A stretch of 64,000 nucleotides of DNA from Tilletiaria anomala UBC 951 (GCF_000711695.1 NW_013547014.1:62001-126000); one strand, 5' to 3'. Positions 23,301 to 36,390 are shown, counted from the stretch's first letter. The notes: generated by a model from the letters alone, not told the origin. Program-made: numbers and translations.

Positions 23301-23989
23301 AGATCGCTCGGTCTTCCACCGGTTGAGAATGGCGCTTTGCACAAGGCGCTTGCGACGACTGCCCAGTTAGCTGCCTCCTCCTTGAATCAGGCTATTCAAC
23401 TCGGACCCCAACCAGATCAACAGCAGCAGCAGCAGCAGCTCAAGGGGGACAGCACCTGCGATGCTGGAGCGACGCTGGCACTGGGGAGCATGTCGCGCCT
23501 CAGCTTTGCTTGTGCCCGCGAGCTTGACGCGAACCCACTCGTGTGTATGGGATTCTCGGACCAGGAGTGAGTCGTGACTTCGAGCGCTACCTAGCTCTTG
23601 CTTTGAGTGTGCATGGTTGACATGTGCCAATTCCTTGCCGCGCTAGGTACGTCTCTATGCTACAGAATCTCATTGCAGCCGGAAGTCTGTCGGACTCAAA
23701 TCAGGGTGATCTATCGTCGACGGTAGCGGACGCGTTGGACGTGCTGCCAGGCGAGGGCACGGCGATTAATGCTCGTCGAGTTTCTCAAGCAAGTGAAAAG
23801 CAACAGCATCGGCAGCAAGCACAACAACAGCAAGCACAACAACAGCAAGCACAACAACAGCAAGCACAACAGGGACAGAAACAGCAACAGCAACAGAAAC
23901 GTCAAGCTCCTGATAACAGCCCCAAAGGCAGCAAGAGCAGTATCGCCGGTCAGGGAGAGAAGCGCGCAAGGTTTATGGAGATCGCTTGA
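20341..23989 (+). CDS. SKN7: Skn7-type response regulator with HSF DNA-binding domain
   Basis: Nuclear transcription factor at the end of the fungal two-component phosphorelay, controlling oxidative and osmotic stress genes. Five exons, 20341-21194, 21273-21342, 21412-23184, 23253-23566 and 23647-23989, with introns of 78, 69, 68 and 80 nt, give about 1117 residues. The HSF-type domain is split by two introns: SHFVRRLFSMLEDGSWNEIV, then SFVVANMNDFTKHVLPRHF, then FASFVRQLNKYDFHKVKKD. A coiled-coil region follows. The receiver domain is RVLLVDDDAVCRKL with the phospho-acceptor Asp in LVLMDIIMPNLDG and the conserved Lys in LPKPF. Unlike short Skn7 proteins there are a ~285-residue N-terminal extension and a ~220-residue Gln-rich tail after the receiver. 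The start may instead be the in-frame Met at 20311. Confidence 0.93.
23816..23872 (+). repeat. 15-bp tandem repeat coding for polyglutamine
   Basis: Nearly four copies of CAAGCACAACAACAG inside the last SKN7 exon, encoding QAQQQ units flanked by further Gln codons. Likely length-variable between strains. Confidence 0.9.
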
Positions 23990-24279
23990 TGTTGTTATAC
24001 CGATCCGCACCGCGGGTTTTTGCACATTCGAGCTATGGCGCGGCCTTCCTAACACTTGGCTGATCGGGCTGCTGGCCCCGCATGCTTTGAAAATATGCTA
24101 GGTGCAATCTTGACGCATGCAATGTCCCTTTCTAATAATTGTGTACTGGTACCAAGCGTGTATAGTGCTATGTTGAATTTGGGAGATGCATTGGTCGTTA
24201 CAATTATGCAGAAAGACCAGCCTCAATCAATCCCTGGTATCGCATGTGTGTAACTCTTGAGCCGTCGAAGGTGTTCTCT

Positions 24280-25770
24280 TCAGGAATATCGCCAATATGA
24301 CTCACAATGTAAGAACAACAATCCCAGCCCACTCCCTATCAGAAAGAGGCACAACATCCGATTGGCCTGCCGATTCCGCTCCTTTGCCTTCCTTAGTTGT
24401 GTGTTCCCTTGGCCCACCTCTGCGCTATGTCCAATGCTCTCCTCCAGCAACTTGCCCGTCATCTCGCTTTGCTGGCCCAGGTGCTGTATCAGCTGCGTCT
24501 GCAGTTCCGCGATGGCGTACAGCTTCGACTCGGCCTGTTGCACTGACGCCAGGTCGCTCTCGAAAGACGAGAGCAGCGCGCTGTTCTCTGACTCGAACTG
24601 TTGGATTTGCGTGGGTGTCAACGTGGAGAGCACGTCAGATGAGGAGGTTGAAGGATCGCACGAGGACGTGAATGCGGGTACGAGGGACGGGTCAAGCTTG
24701 ATGCCCTTGGTAGAACCCTGCAATGGGCCAATAGCGCTGCTCTTTCCGGTCACGTCCTCTTTTCCTCCATCTGCTCGCTGCGTGCTGCTGGACGCGGTAG
24801 CAGCGCCTAACCCTCGATCCCAGCCCTCGCGCGTGCGCCGGTTCTTCAGGTAACGTTCCTGCATGCCCCGCTGCCGCGTCCCTGCGTGCGCCAAGAGCGA
24901 GCTCAGGTAGTGGCAGATGCCGGAACGATGCAGCGACAATTGCGAGGAGTACGCTGCAGAATGTATCGAGGTAGGGGACGAAGAGAGGGAGAGGAGGATT
25001 GTGAGTGGGTTCGAAGCGGCGTGTGACGTCGGAGAGGTGCGTTTTCGGACTAGTGTGAAGATGGGGATGGCATGCGTGACAAGAATACGTCAGCTCTGCT
25101 GCGACCGTCTCTCGGCAGAGGAGCCAAGCAAATACATACTCTCTTCAGCTTTCTCCAGCTCCTTGATCCTTTCCATCAGCCGCTTGAGCATGACGCGCAC
25201 CTGAAGGTCCAGCTCATCGCGCTGGCGCTCATCCATGCTCCGAACGTGCTTCCATCGCGCGAAAGGATCTGAAGATGCTGTGTCGCTTGATGCAAGATCG
25301 GCTGACGTCTCGGAAGAGGAGGTCGGCCTCACGCCGCCCACCCCACTGTTTACCATATAGACGCGCCGGATGGCGCCAAGAAAGGAGACGAGAGCTAGGA
25401 TTGCGCGGTGCTGTCGCAGACAACATCAAATCCGAGGGTGCACTCAATACGTTTGTCAGCTGCCGCCCTTGTGACAAGAATTCTGGAGGTGATTGCAACG
25501 TACTATTCGTCTAGCCTCTGCAATCCACTCGCGGTCCGCATTCTTCCTTTGAAGAAGCGCATCCTTCTCCTTTTGTGTCCGTGCACCATCGATATTGTAC
25601 ACGTCCACCTTGCGCTGTTCTGGCTGCTGACTGTTTAGTCGTTGGTGCTGCTGCTGATGTTCGGCGATGAGAGAACGAAAGAGCGCAGTGCGGTTCCCTC
25701 TCTTTGGCAGCTGTGGGTTCAGTGAGGAAGACTGCGTAGAGGAGAGCGAAGATGAGCCGAGGCGTGACAT
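24280..25770 (-). CDS. UFE1: Ufe1/syntaxin-18-type Qa-SNARE
   Basis: Qa-SNARE of the endoplasmic reticulum, used for fusion of Golgi-derived COPI vesicles and for ER-ER fusion. Three exons, 25770-25504, 25410-25140 and 24953-24280, give about 403 residues. The N-terminus has the family sequence RTALFRSLIAEHQQQHQRL. The middle has FLGAIRRVYMVNS and DELDLQVRVMLKRLMERIKE. The SNARE helix runs through YAIAELQTQLIQHLGQQSEM, whose Gln-Gln pair covers the zero layer. A C-terminal anchor (CLFLIGSGLGLLFLH) follows. Introns are 93 and 186 nt; the second is unusually long for this window and could hide a small exon, so residues around ICHYLSSLLAHAG are placed with less certainty. Opposes SKN7 tail-to-tail across 290 bp. 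Confidence 0.85.
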
Positions 25771-26376
25771 GTTCACGTGGTGGCCAATGGGCCAGGCGGT
25801 CGTTCGGATTCTTTGGCTGGCCGGGGTCGGTTGGCACAAGCGCTTCCAAGTCGCCTTTTGAAGGGGCGGGAGCCTCGATTTGCATTAAAGTTGATCAGCG
25901 GCGATGCCGTTCCCGCACACGCTAATGGTAGGTGTCGTGGGAAACGTGGCCGTGCCAGCTTGCAGAACACTCGAATGCACATCCATCCATGCTCTGTGTG
26001 CAGGCATTAATCGCGTCGATAACGTGAGCCCGACGTTTGACATGTACGATCGATCGTGTTTGTGTGGCAAGTGTGGTGGTTGGATCGGTGCAACTCCTTA
26101 GCTGCTTACATAAGCTTCCTTCAGCGGAAACAAAAGTCAAGAGCAGAGGAAAGATGTAGTGATTGTGAACGGCTGCGAAAAAAGCAAAAAATCGCTTTCG
26201 AGCACTCATGGCATTTGCCCCATCTGCTGCTGGCAATCTTCTGAGGTCCAGAGCATGGTAGAGCAGCTTGCCTCGCGGACACGGGTTGCTGGGCATTGAC
26301 ACCTCGCACGCACACATAGAAAAGGTAGAGGTGCTGCTGACCGCAAAAGGTGGTCCTGGCCACAGCGTCTGTGAAA
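25771..26376. other. divergent intergenic region UFE1/UTP5
   Basis: About 600 bp between divergent starts; no RNA gene or repeat seen. Confidence 0.5.
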
Positions 26377-29300
26377 ATGGCGTCCATCAGTCAGAAGAAC
26401 GCATCCGGCCAGAAAGGCTCGTCGAAACGCTCCAGCGGCAAGTCCCGACCTGCCTCTACTTCCTCGCTCAATGCTCTTTCCGCCAGCGCCTCAACTTCTG
26501 CCAGCTCAGCTGCCGCTCTGGATGAGCTTGCAGCAGCCGGCGTGCTCTCGGCCTTCTCGCCCTTGGAGCAACACAGCGGGAGAGGCTATTTCGCGCTGCT
26601 GAGCCAGGCGATCGACCGCCATCGTCTGCGTATCTACGCTGTCAGTGCTTCTGAGGCAGGCGCAACCGGCGCAGTGGTAGGCTCATCGGGAGGGCGGTTG
26701 GTGGCGGACTACATCATCCCCAATGAGGCAAAGTGCAACACGCTTGCCTGGGGGCGGCTTAGCGCCGGCAGCTCGGCCAAAGCTGTGCCGAATGACCAAC
26801 AGGCGGATACCAGCACAGACGGAAGCAAGAAGAAGAAGCGACGGAAGTCCAAGCCTGGTAATCATGTGACAGGAGAAGATAGTGTAGACCTCTCGCAGCC
26901 GAACGGCAGTTCCGAGGATACTCAGCTAGAAACGCAAGTGCTAGCTCTTGGACTCGACAACGGCCAGGTGCATCTGTTCTCCCCTTCTTTAGGCAAGACA
27001 ACCCACATTCTCTCCGACTCGGAATTTTCAGCTGCATCGCACGGAATCCACGCCACTACCCTGCCTCTTGCATCGGCAGCTATGGCTGGAACGGGAAGGA
27101 ACAAAGGCGTGCTGCATGTCGTTTGCAAAAGCCATCATCCCTTGCAGTTCTGGACTGCTTCGAGCGATGGTGTAGTCCGTGTGTACGAGCTTGAAACGCA
27201 GGAGCCCTTACATGGCAGAACAATCGCACCAAGCCGGCGTATAGTGCCGGAAGCTCAGACGGGCGTCCATATTGTCGCTCCCGCTGATGCGCCTGTATCG
27301 ACTCCCCTTGCAAAGACGGTCCTCGTGGGTCACCACTCCATTCGACTCTTCCCTGCTTCAACCGCCTCGAAAGCATCCTCCATTCCTGCTTCTTTCGAGC
27401 AGCCCGACGCACCGCTTGTACACTTTACAGGCCATGCCACGCCCATCACGCACCTCGTCTGGCTCTCTGGCGACGCTGCTGAAGCCGGGGATCAAGTTGA
27501 AGGCAACGGTGCTCGCTTCGTCAGTGCTGCAGAGGAGGACCGGACGCTGTACATCTGGGATATCCCTTCCTTAGTGCCCACAGATGATTCGGGTGTCAAG
27601 AATGGCAAGCCGCTCGCGCTCATCACGCTCGATTCAGCCGCTCGGCACATCGAGTGCTTGCAACTTGCTGCATCGCAGGGACGGGAGACTGGGGAGCAGC
27701 TCCTTCTCATCGTCACGTCATCAGGTAGCGCGCAGCTGTACAGCATTCCCACTTCGTTTGATGCCGCTGCGACTACCGGGGCAGACGCTGTTACCGCCAC
27801 CGACGCTTCTGGCTTAAGCACAAAGAAAAAGAAGCGACGTGCCAGCGCGCTCGCAGCATTGCCGACGCTGAAACCCGTCTCGCAGGTCCGCATCGTTAGC
27901 AGTGCCAAGGGAAGTACCGGGACGCTGCCGCTCGTAGATGCTGTCGCTGCGGCTGAAAGCACAGAGAACGGTGGTGCACTATCGCTTCTGCTTGCGAGGC
28001 TTGTCAGGGGTTCCAAGCTGGTGCTTGAACGTGCGGTGAGTTTCTTATCCTGCGACCTAGCCATCGCAGTCACCAAATGGAGTGGCACTGACTATGATGT
28101 TCTCAACGCATCGACGCACTTCAGGTCGTCCGCCCGGACGCTGCGGCGCCTTTCGCATCGCAGCTGGAGCTGACGCGGTCCGGGGACGCGAGCAATCTGC
28201 TCGTCTCGCTCGACGACGGCAGCGATGCGGCGCTCGGTGGTGGTGTCAGCCCCATGCAGCGCTTCGACGATGGCCCTTCCACCTCTGCAGTCGCAGCGGG
28301 TGGGAAGCAAAGCGTGCGCGCGGGAAGCGCAGCGGGCGCGGCGCTCTCGGCACAGCTCGGGCTTGTCGATGGCAGCAGTGCGATTCCCAAGGCGGAAGAG
28401 CTGGATGCTCTTATCGACGAGCAGGCCGAGCTCGGCATAGACCTCGACGAACCGACGCTGGCGCAGAGACTCAAGAGCCTTAACGTCCGCAGTTTCGGTC
28501 AGGGTGCTGCTGGCGGGAGAAATAGGGGGAAGAAATCGAACGAGGACGCAGGGCTCGATAATTCTGATGAAGATGAGGACGCGGACGATGCGCACGACAG
28601 CGATGACGATGGATTTGGACCTGCATCGAAAACGCGTGCTCTAACAGTTAAAGCGGGCGGCTCGGCCTCGCTTGCCCAAGCGCTGACGCAAGCGCTGCAT
28701 TCGGGTGACACCACCCTGCTCACCTCATCCCTGGTACACGGAGACCCGGTGCTGATTCGGGGCACAGTCGCGCGTCTGTCGGGTCCGCTGGCCGTGCGGC
28801 TGCTCGAACACTGCATCGAACGCATGAACAAGGGCGGCAACATGACGAGTCGAGGGGCGCTAGGCAGCCAGCGGGCCAAGGCGCTAATCGAGTGGGTCAG
28901 GATCACGCTCGTCATTCATACGGCCTACTTTATGTCGGTGAGTGCATGGGTTATGCTGGCGGAGAGGTGATCGATTCGAGGAGGGTTGCTGATCGTTTGC
29001 GCATCTGCCCAGCTCCCGAACCTGGTCACGCGGCTGTTCCACCTGCACTCGGCGCTGCTGGCACGCCTGGCGTCGCAGGACAAACTACTAGAGCTGCAGG
29101 GCCGACTAGAGCTGGTGCTGGCGCAGATCGAGCTGCGCGCGACGTACGACGCGTCGCAGGTGGACGTACAGGGCGTCAAGGCGCGCGCCGGAGCCGCGCG
29201 CGCTGCAGCGTCCAAGGGCGGTAGCAAAAAGGAAAGCAGGAAGCAGGCGCTCGACCGGACGCAGGGACAGGTGTGGGTCGAGAGCGACGCGGAAGAGGAG

Positions 29301-29902
29301 GCGGAAACAGACGCGATGAACGTTGATGAGGAGGGCGATGACGACGATGACGACGTCGAGCGCGGGGACGAGGAGGGCGAGTTGCAGGACATTGCGCTCG
29401 GCGGTGACGAGGACGACTCGGAGGAAGAAGAGAGCGAGAGCGAGGACGAGGAAGATGAAGACGAAGTCATGGAGGACAATGCGGTTGTCGACACGCCTGA
29501 AGGCAGCGAGGAAGGGTCCGGGGACGAACGGGGAGATGCAGCTGAGGACCAAGAGGAAGAAGAATACGACGAGGACGCGGATGAAGCGGGCAGCCTGGAT
29601 GATTTCATCGTCGACGACGATGAGGAAGCGCTCGATCAGGAAGGCGATTCGGACGACGAGGTGCGTATGCCTCGAGCTTCGTTCCAGATATTTGTGGACG
29701 CACTAACACGAGGCTATCGTCACTTCGGACACAGGACGAGAGCGAAGATGATGATGAGGACGAGGGCAAGCTGGCTCGGCATGGTCGACACACAGCACGG
29801 CAGGGAGGGCAACAGCAGAAGCACTCTTCGATGCTCGTGGACGATGAGGCAGAGGAGACGTCGGGCGAGGGCACAGGGCCTGACGAGGACTCGGTCGACT
29901 GA
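26377..29902 (+). CDS. UTP5: Utp5/WDR43, U3 snoRNP t-UTP subunit
   Basis: Nucleolar WD40 protein of the t-UTP (UtpA) complex, which binds nascent pre-rRNA and is needed for 18S rRNA production. Four exons, 26377-28035, 28125-28937, 29013-29660 and 29735-29902, with introns of 89, 75 and 74 nt, all phase 0, give 1095 residues. WD-type blades are visible at ALGLDNGQVHLFSPSLGKT, FWTASSDGVVRVYELETQE and FVSAAEEDRTLYIWDIPS. The C-terminal Utp12 domain is SLAQALTQALHSGDTTLL through LVTRLFHLHSALLARLASQ. The last ~190 residues are a run of Asp and Glu broken by Ser, a common nucleolar tail. The Met at 26377 (MASISQKN) was preferred to one nine codons upstream. Confidence 0.9.
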
Positions 29903-31279
29903 GGAGAAGACGAGACCGAACTATTCAAAAAAGGCATGATCGAACCAACAAGCCGCGTCTTGACGCATGCCATGTATGTAAAATGCATCCATCTCCAAAC
30001 ACTCTGTGCTTCCATTCAGCTTTTGTCGATGCGCCCATCGGTTGAGCGGCCCATGCCCCAACGCGTCGGGCGAAGTGAACGCCGGTTCGGTTTGCGGAAG
30101 GCGGTGCATCTCGCCGAGCGAGCCTGTGTTCGGCGAGGTGTGCTGTGCTTCCGAGTGGCAGGGTTCGTGCGCATCGCCAGGAGGTCTGGCATAGGCGCAG
30201 TCGATGGGATGCGGCCGCGGTCGACGGCTCATGGGTGCAATCAAAATGTGGGGGGGGTTAATGGTTGGATGGAAGAGGTCACCGAGTGAAAGAAAAAATA
30301 GAATAGAAAACATGAAAGCGGCCAACCCTAAAACATCCATATTCTTAGAGTGGAATAGTAGGATGGAGGGGCATTCATTCTTTTCTCTCTGAACAGTTCT
30401 TTCTTTTCATGCTAGACTGTACGTACGCCAAGCTTTACTCTTTTTTTTCCCGAGTCAAAAGTACGAGGCACGCACGGACCAACATGCTGGCTGTTCCCGT
30501 TTCGGCAAGTCAGAAGCGAGAATCCAGGTATTCCTGGCGGGGTTTTGCGCAGTTATCCGCCTAGATTCCCGGGGAATCTGGGTGCAGCATCCATGCGATG
30601 GCCAGGCGGAAGGGTTATGGTGGCTTGGATGTGAGCGAGCTAGCTGACAGCACCAAGGGAGCCCACCACGTACCAACCATGGCCGGAGCACTCAAGAGGT
30701 CATCATCCATCCTCTCTCTTCTCTCGCTGCATCCAAATCATGGGTGGCACACACCCTGCTGCATCTCCCACCAGCCTCGCTCGCGCGCTCCTTTTACTGG
30801 CAGCGAGCACAGAGTACCCGGCTCGTGTCGGCTCACCCCCTCTCTATCGTGTCCTGCATACACAGCGAGGCGAGGTGCGAGCATCTCGCTCACATGCCTG
30901 CCTGGGATACCGCCGTATCGCGACCTACCTGCGCGCGCGTCCGTGCCACCCATCCTCCAACGCTCTTCTTTGATCCGGCAAAGGTACAAGCTGGAAAAAA
31001 AGGAGCGGTGCAGCGCGATTCTGAGGTGGCGGTCCAAGGCACTTTTACGGAGACAAAGCGAACGTGCTCAAGGCGATACCGCTGTGAGCATTGCATACAC
31101 CCGCGTGTCGCGCACCTCTCTTTGCTGAGATCCCCATTTCTCTCTTTCCCTTTTACCTGCGCCCTTTGCTGCCGAATCAAGCGCGAGAAATTATATTTAT
31201 ACACCAGACAGGCTGCCGCGCCCCGCCTATCACCGCTCTTCCTTGACCCTGCTACAACGCATCGCACATCCGGGCCGGA
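29903..31279. other. 1.4-kb intergenic region UTP5/peroxiredoxin-like gene
   Basis: No gene could be supported. The right half is pyrimidine-rich on the plus strand, as expected for a long leader or promoter. There is a G8 run near 30249. A TATA-like element close to 31195 is listed separately. Confidence 0.5.
31191..31200 (+). promoter_or_regulatory. TATA-like element
   Basis: TTATATTTAT in an otherwise GC-rich stretch, 80 bp before the ATG of the peroxiredoxin-like gene. The position suits a core promoter element; assigned from sequence and spacing only. Confidence 0.3.
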
Positions 31280-34200
31280 ATGAAAAAGATGCCCGCCACA
31301 TCCACCAGCAGTAGTGTCAACGGCGTCCTAAACCAGCCCCCCTTCAACCCCCCTCGCTCCGGCACTGCGGGGACAAGCAAGAGCAAAAGCAACGGTGGCT
31401 TTCCATACATCCGGGCCGGTTTGCGCGACGCACACGCCGCCACCGCCGTCTCTTCCTCCTCCTCCGCCTCATCGTTTTCTTCCGCATCACCCACGTCGCC
31501 TGCAAGCCCCTCTTTCTCCCCCCACCACCAGCAGCTGGCAGCGGCGTTAGCCGAGTACAACGGCACCGCTGCTCCTGCCGCTGGGCACCCGCACAGCAGC
31601 TCTGGCGCGTCCGTGCAGCAGCAGCACGTGCGCATGCGCTCTCCCTCCAGATCCGGCGGCATGGGCGCAAGCGCAGGAGTGGGAATGAGACCGTTCCCGC
31701 CAGAGCGGGAGCTCGCGCCATTCTCCACCGCGCTCAGCCCGCGCACGCGCCCGCGCACGCTCTCCAGCAGGAGCCTGAGCCTGCGGCGCAGCACTCCTAC
31801 TGCCTCTCCTAGAGCAGACGAACGGCAATTGGACGGTGAGGAGCTCGCGTCTGCGCACAGAGGCACCGCGAGGAAGACCGTGAGCAGCGGAAACCTCGCC
31901 GCGAGCGCTGACAGCGTAGCCTGCCGAAGCAGCGCGGAGCCCGACAAAGTGCTGTCGCCCGCCATGACGCTATCCGTCAGCAGTGGCAGCTACAGTCCCA
32001 GTGGCACGCGCTCGCCACGAGGCGCTGCCGGCAGCCCTAGCTTTGGCCCTGCTGCCGCCGCCGCTAACTCATCCTCAGTCCGAGCCACGTCGCCCGCAGC
32101 CGCAGCCTCGCCGGCCATCTCGCCCGGCGCAGGTCGCGTCGCGCCGTGGAACCTGCAGGATATCCAGCACGAGAAAACACAGCAACACGGCTTCGATGTC
32201 ATCGATTATCGCGTCTCAGCGCTGCACCCCGTGGTGGGGCCGCCGACGCAGATGCGAATTGGCGATGCGCGTGGGGAGCCGCTTGGAGATGCTGGTGCGG
32301 TTGTCGAGGAAGAAGAGGATGGGGAAGGTCGTGTGCATCTGGGCTGCGGGCGGGCAGAACAGGAGGACAAATTTACTCATAAAGCCGCAGATTCGCATGC
32401 GGATGTCGAGCGCCTACCCTCGCCTCCTCCGCCGATGCCGCCGCCCAAGTCACCGCGACATGTTCCGCGCTCGACGCGCGCGCTGTGGGTCGGCACTGCA
32501 GCTGCTGCGGTGCCGCTGCCGAATTTATGCCTCATCCCTGCTGCTGCTGCTATGGAAGACAGCGCAGAAAACAGAGGTGCAGAGGGCGAGAATGGAGCGG
32601 GGGCGGAGCGATCGAGCGCCGCCGTTACTGCAGGCGAAGCACACGCTGTGCGAGGGCGAAGAGGGAGTGCTGCTTCAAACGACACGATCATCGAGCCAAA
32701 GAGCAGCTGGTCGTGGCAAACGAACCTCCCCGCCGACGAGTCGACACCAGCAACAGCAGCATCCGAACAACATGCCGCCGTCGCCCGATCGGCCATCTTT
32801 TCCGTGGGCAACCTGCACAGCTCGGCCTCGCTGCCGCATGTCCACTCGCATGCGCAGTTCTCCCCCGCGCTACCGGCGAGCGCAAGCGCAAGCGGGTCTC
32901 TGCGCTCCACGGCTTTCCGCTCGATAGACCCGCAGATGAGTATAGACCATCCCTCCTCTGCTGCTGCAACGGGCACCCTGTCGCGCCAAAGTAACAACCT
33001 GCCAGTGCACGCGTTCATGTCGCTCGGCAGGCCGCTGTACAACAGGCAGCTCGACGAGCGCGAGACATTCATGATCGAAGGCGAGAACTTTGTCATCAGC
33101 GCTCCCGGCATCTCCCCCGTCATCGGCCCCGACGACAACAGCTCCTCCCGCTCCGCCGCTGAAGCTGCAGGTGCTGCTGCTACTACTACCACTGCAGCAG
33201 AGTTCAACGCATACGCAGATGGAATGCGGGTCATCGATGGCAAAAAGCTCGACTGGGCGCCCGAGCGCCAGCGTAGGCGCGAGAGGACGGATCACCTCGC
33301 CGAGGAGCAAGCCCAGCTCAAAGCCGATGCCAAAGCCCCCGGCTTCTCTAAGCGCTTCTCTCGCAGGCTGCAGGGCGGCAATTCCAGCATCGCCGAATTG
33401 GCGACTACCGTGTCGAGGAGCTCTCATGATGGCGTCGGCGTTGATATGGAGTGCCAGGATGCGGATGCGGTGAGCAACAAGAGCGTCGGCAAGAGTCGGC
33501 GCAGACAGAGCTTCTTTGGCGCGACGGCTGCAGCCGCTGTCAAAGGCAGGAGGTCCTCCTCGCCATCCAATCGCGCAGTGAGAGACGCAAGCATTGAGAA
33601 GGTCGCCTTTGCCAAGCGCGTCAACCGCCAGTCGATCGCCTGTCCGGGCTTGCAGCAGACCATATCGTCCGCCTACTTGTTGTCAGCTGCCACCTCGGCC
33701 CTTTCACCCGCAGATAGCGGAGGCAGCAGCAGCAACCCGAGCGGGAGCTACGCGATCAAGCCGCCAACTGTGCTGCAGCTGTTCGAAGCAAGCAACCACA
33801 TCATCTTCAATGACCGCGGCACAGGCATCAAGTTTGGCGACCTCTTCAAGCAGCAGCGCGCGCTCGTCTTCTTCTTGCGCCACTGGTGGTGCCCCTTCTG
33901 CCAGCAGTTCGCTCAGTCACTCAAGCACATCGACCTAGCCCCACTCAAGCGCGCCGGCCTGGACATCGTCATCATCGGTCAAGGCAGCTGGCAGGTTATC
34001 ACGTCTTTCAAAGCGGTACTCGGCGTTCCATTCCCGCTGTATGCGGACCCTGAGCGCAACGTGTACAAGTCCCTCGGCATGACGATGCGCACCAACGACC
34101 CCGGTCCTGAGTGCGCCGTGCCTGACTATATAAAGCACGGTATGACCAAGGCCACTTTTACGGCCATCAAAGTGAGTAAAGCGCCGCTTGCTGATCCCCT

Positions 34201-36390
34201 TGGCGCTCATGGCTGACGTCCGTATATCTCAACTCACTTTTTTGAACTTCGCAGAAGGGCCTCTTCAATATGCAGATCGGCTCCCCTGGAGACCTCAAGC
34301 TTCTTGGGGGCGAGTTCATTCTCGGTCCCGGCCTGCAGTGCTCCTTCACGCACCGCATGGTCACCGTCCGCGGCCACCTTGACGCGCATCGCATCTTAGC
34401 GCAGACAGGCATCGACATGACTGCCAAAGGCGCGCGCGACATTCTCGACGAAAGCTCCATCGCGGACCACGTATCGATAAGCAGCCGCAGTGTAGCCAGC
34501 TCGCAGGGGTTCTACAATGCACACGAGCACCCGGGCAGAGCGGAGCGCACGCGCTCGCTTGGCCGCAGCAAGGCCCGCATCACCAAGCTGTTCGGCGGCG
34601 GCGGTAGGAAGAACAGCGCTGAAGCAGCGACAGACGTGGAAGCCAGCGACACGGGGACTGAAATCGACGCAGATGACTTTTTGAGTCTGGGTCGCGCGCT
34701 TTCGTTCGATGGCCAGCGCGCTCCGGGTATTGCGCAGTCGCAGACCTCCTCTGTCCCGCAGTCAAGAAGGGAGAGCCAGTTGTGGAACCCTTTCAGTTCT
34801 GGCAAGCCCAAGGGCCAACGCCAAGGCCTCGAGCCGCCACCTATGCCGGAGAACGCGGCTGCCATTAGTGCTGCGCACGCTTCCAGAGTGTACGCTTCCG
34901 AACAAGCCAATGGCCACTCATCCGAGCCCAGTGAACAACCTGAGGCGCTCGAGGCGCTGGAAAACTCCGCATCCGCGTCCGAAGTGCCGGCCCCAGCGTC
35001 GGCGCGTTCCATCTCGGCGGTCAGCGCGGATGAATCTGTGGCTCGTGGGAGTGAAGACGGATCTGTTGGAGGCCCGTCCTCATTCAAAGAGCTCACCGCA
35101 GCTTCTCTCCGTCCCATGTCGAAGCGTGTCTGGGCCGGCCCTCAAGGCATGGAACACACTCCTAAACAAAGCGGCGATGAGATGCCTGACAACTGTGCTC
35201 GTCAAACATCTAATGGCAGTACGAGGGATGGGCAAAGTGACCTGATCAACACGGGGGATGATGAAGCAGCAGCGGTGGGTTGCTTTACTCTTTCGGACGT
35301 CTCGCGCACGCCATCTCAGATCCTCGACCATAGCATCTTTGTCCAGGAGGCCCCCGCGGATCAACAAGAGCAGAACAGTGTGTTGTCGCCGCAAAGTACC
35401 CCTGATGTGGCTTCTGCTCAACATTCACCTTCACTATCTTTATTCAACCAGAACGGCCGCTTTGGTTCGGTCAGCTCGGTCAAGTCTTTCTCTGCATACC
35501 AGACCGAACCCAATGACCCTTCGTCTCCACACGAAGAACGCGCAGCGCAGCCCCACTCGAGCAATTTCAAGGACCTTCCGCCCTCGCCTCTTGTGTCTCC
35601 CGGTTTCTCTGTCGTAGCTTCTGACTCTTTCTTGGGCGACTTGGATGCTGTCGACGGCTTTTCGCACCGGCCAGTGAGTCTGCAGGCGCATATGAGCTTG
35701 GAGGACCTGTACTACAAGCAGCCCGGCGAGATCTTTGAAGAAAACGTCAACGAAGATTTAGAAGTTGCGGCTGCCAAGGAGCAGAGCGCTGCCGAAGAAG
35801 ACGGCGGCGATGGCTCAGACCACGACGGCTTTGAGCGCAGCCAAGACGAAAAAGACGGGAATGACAACAAAAAGGAGCAAGAGCAGCTGGAAGACGGTGA
35901 GGTTGACGACGACCAGGCTACCATCGATGCTCATGGCGCAAATCAATCTCGGACCGGCTTGGTCCAGGCTGAGTATGACTCGGATGAGGACGACCTCGAT
36001 GCTATAGCGCCTGATGAAGAGGAATGTGACAATCATCGGCCATTGCTCGGCATTGGCCTCGGCGTCTCGAGCATGCGCCCGACTCTGTCTCCAACTCCTG
36101 AAGATGAAGAGGAGGAGGAAGAGGACGATTCTGGAAATGAGGACGAGGGTGCTCGCCAACAGCGAGGCCAACAGACACCTGACACGTCACCAGCCACTTC
36201 TTCCGTGCACTCTTCGCCGTACAACATCCTGGGAAAGCCACATGGCAGCGGACGCTTGCATTTGAAAGCTGGGAGTAGCCTCGTGCGCGCTCCCAATGAG
36301 AACCTTGGAACGTTTATGGAAGAGGAAGAGGAGGAAGAGGATGACGGGTTGGAAGAGGAGGTCCGACGACGACGACCTTGGACAGCTTGA
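31280..36390 (+). CDS. very large protein with AhpC/TSA (peroxiredoxin-like) domain
   Basis: A 1675-residue protein from two exons, 31280-34171 and 34255-36390, with an 83-nt intron inside the domain. The only recognisable fold is thioredoxin-like, of the AhpC/TSA type found in PRXL2-like proteins: FGDLFKQQRALVFFLRHWWC, a CPFC motif at about residues 871-874, VIIGQGSWQVITSFKAVLGVPFPLYADPER, then after the intron KGLFNMQIGSPGDLKLLGGE. The domain sits at about residues 830-1040, flanked by ~830 and ~630 residues of Ser/Pro/Ala-rich and then Asp/Glu-rich sequence, presumably disordered. Two cysteines in a CXXC suggest redox activity, but substrate and location cannot be read from sequence. The start is the first Met of the frame. 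Confidence 0.8.

Noticed and set aside
28925-29608. Ser-rich frames antisense to the UTP5 acidic tail.
   Set aside because: They arise because Asp/Glu codons read as Ser-type codons in reverse complement.
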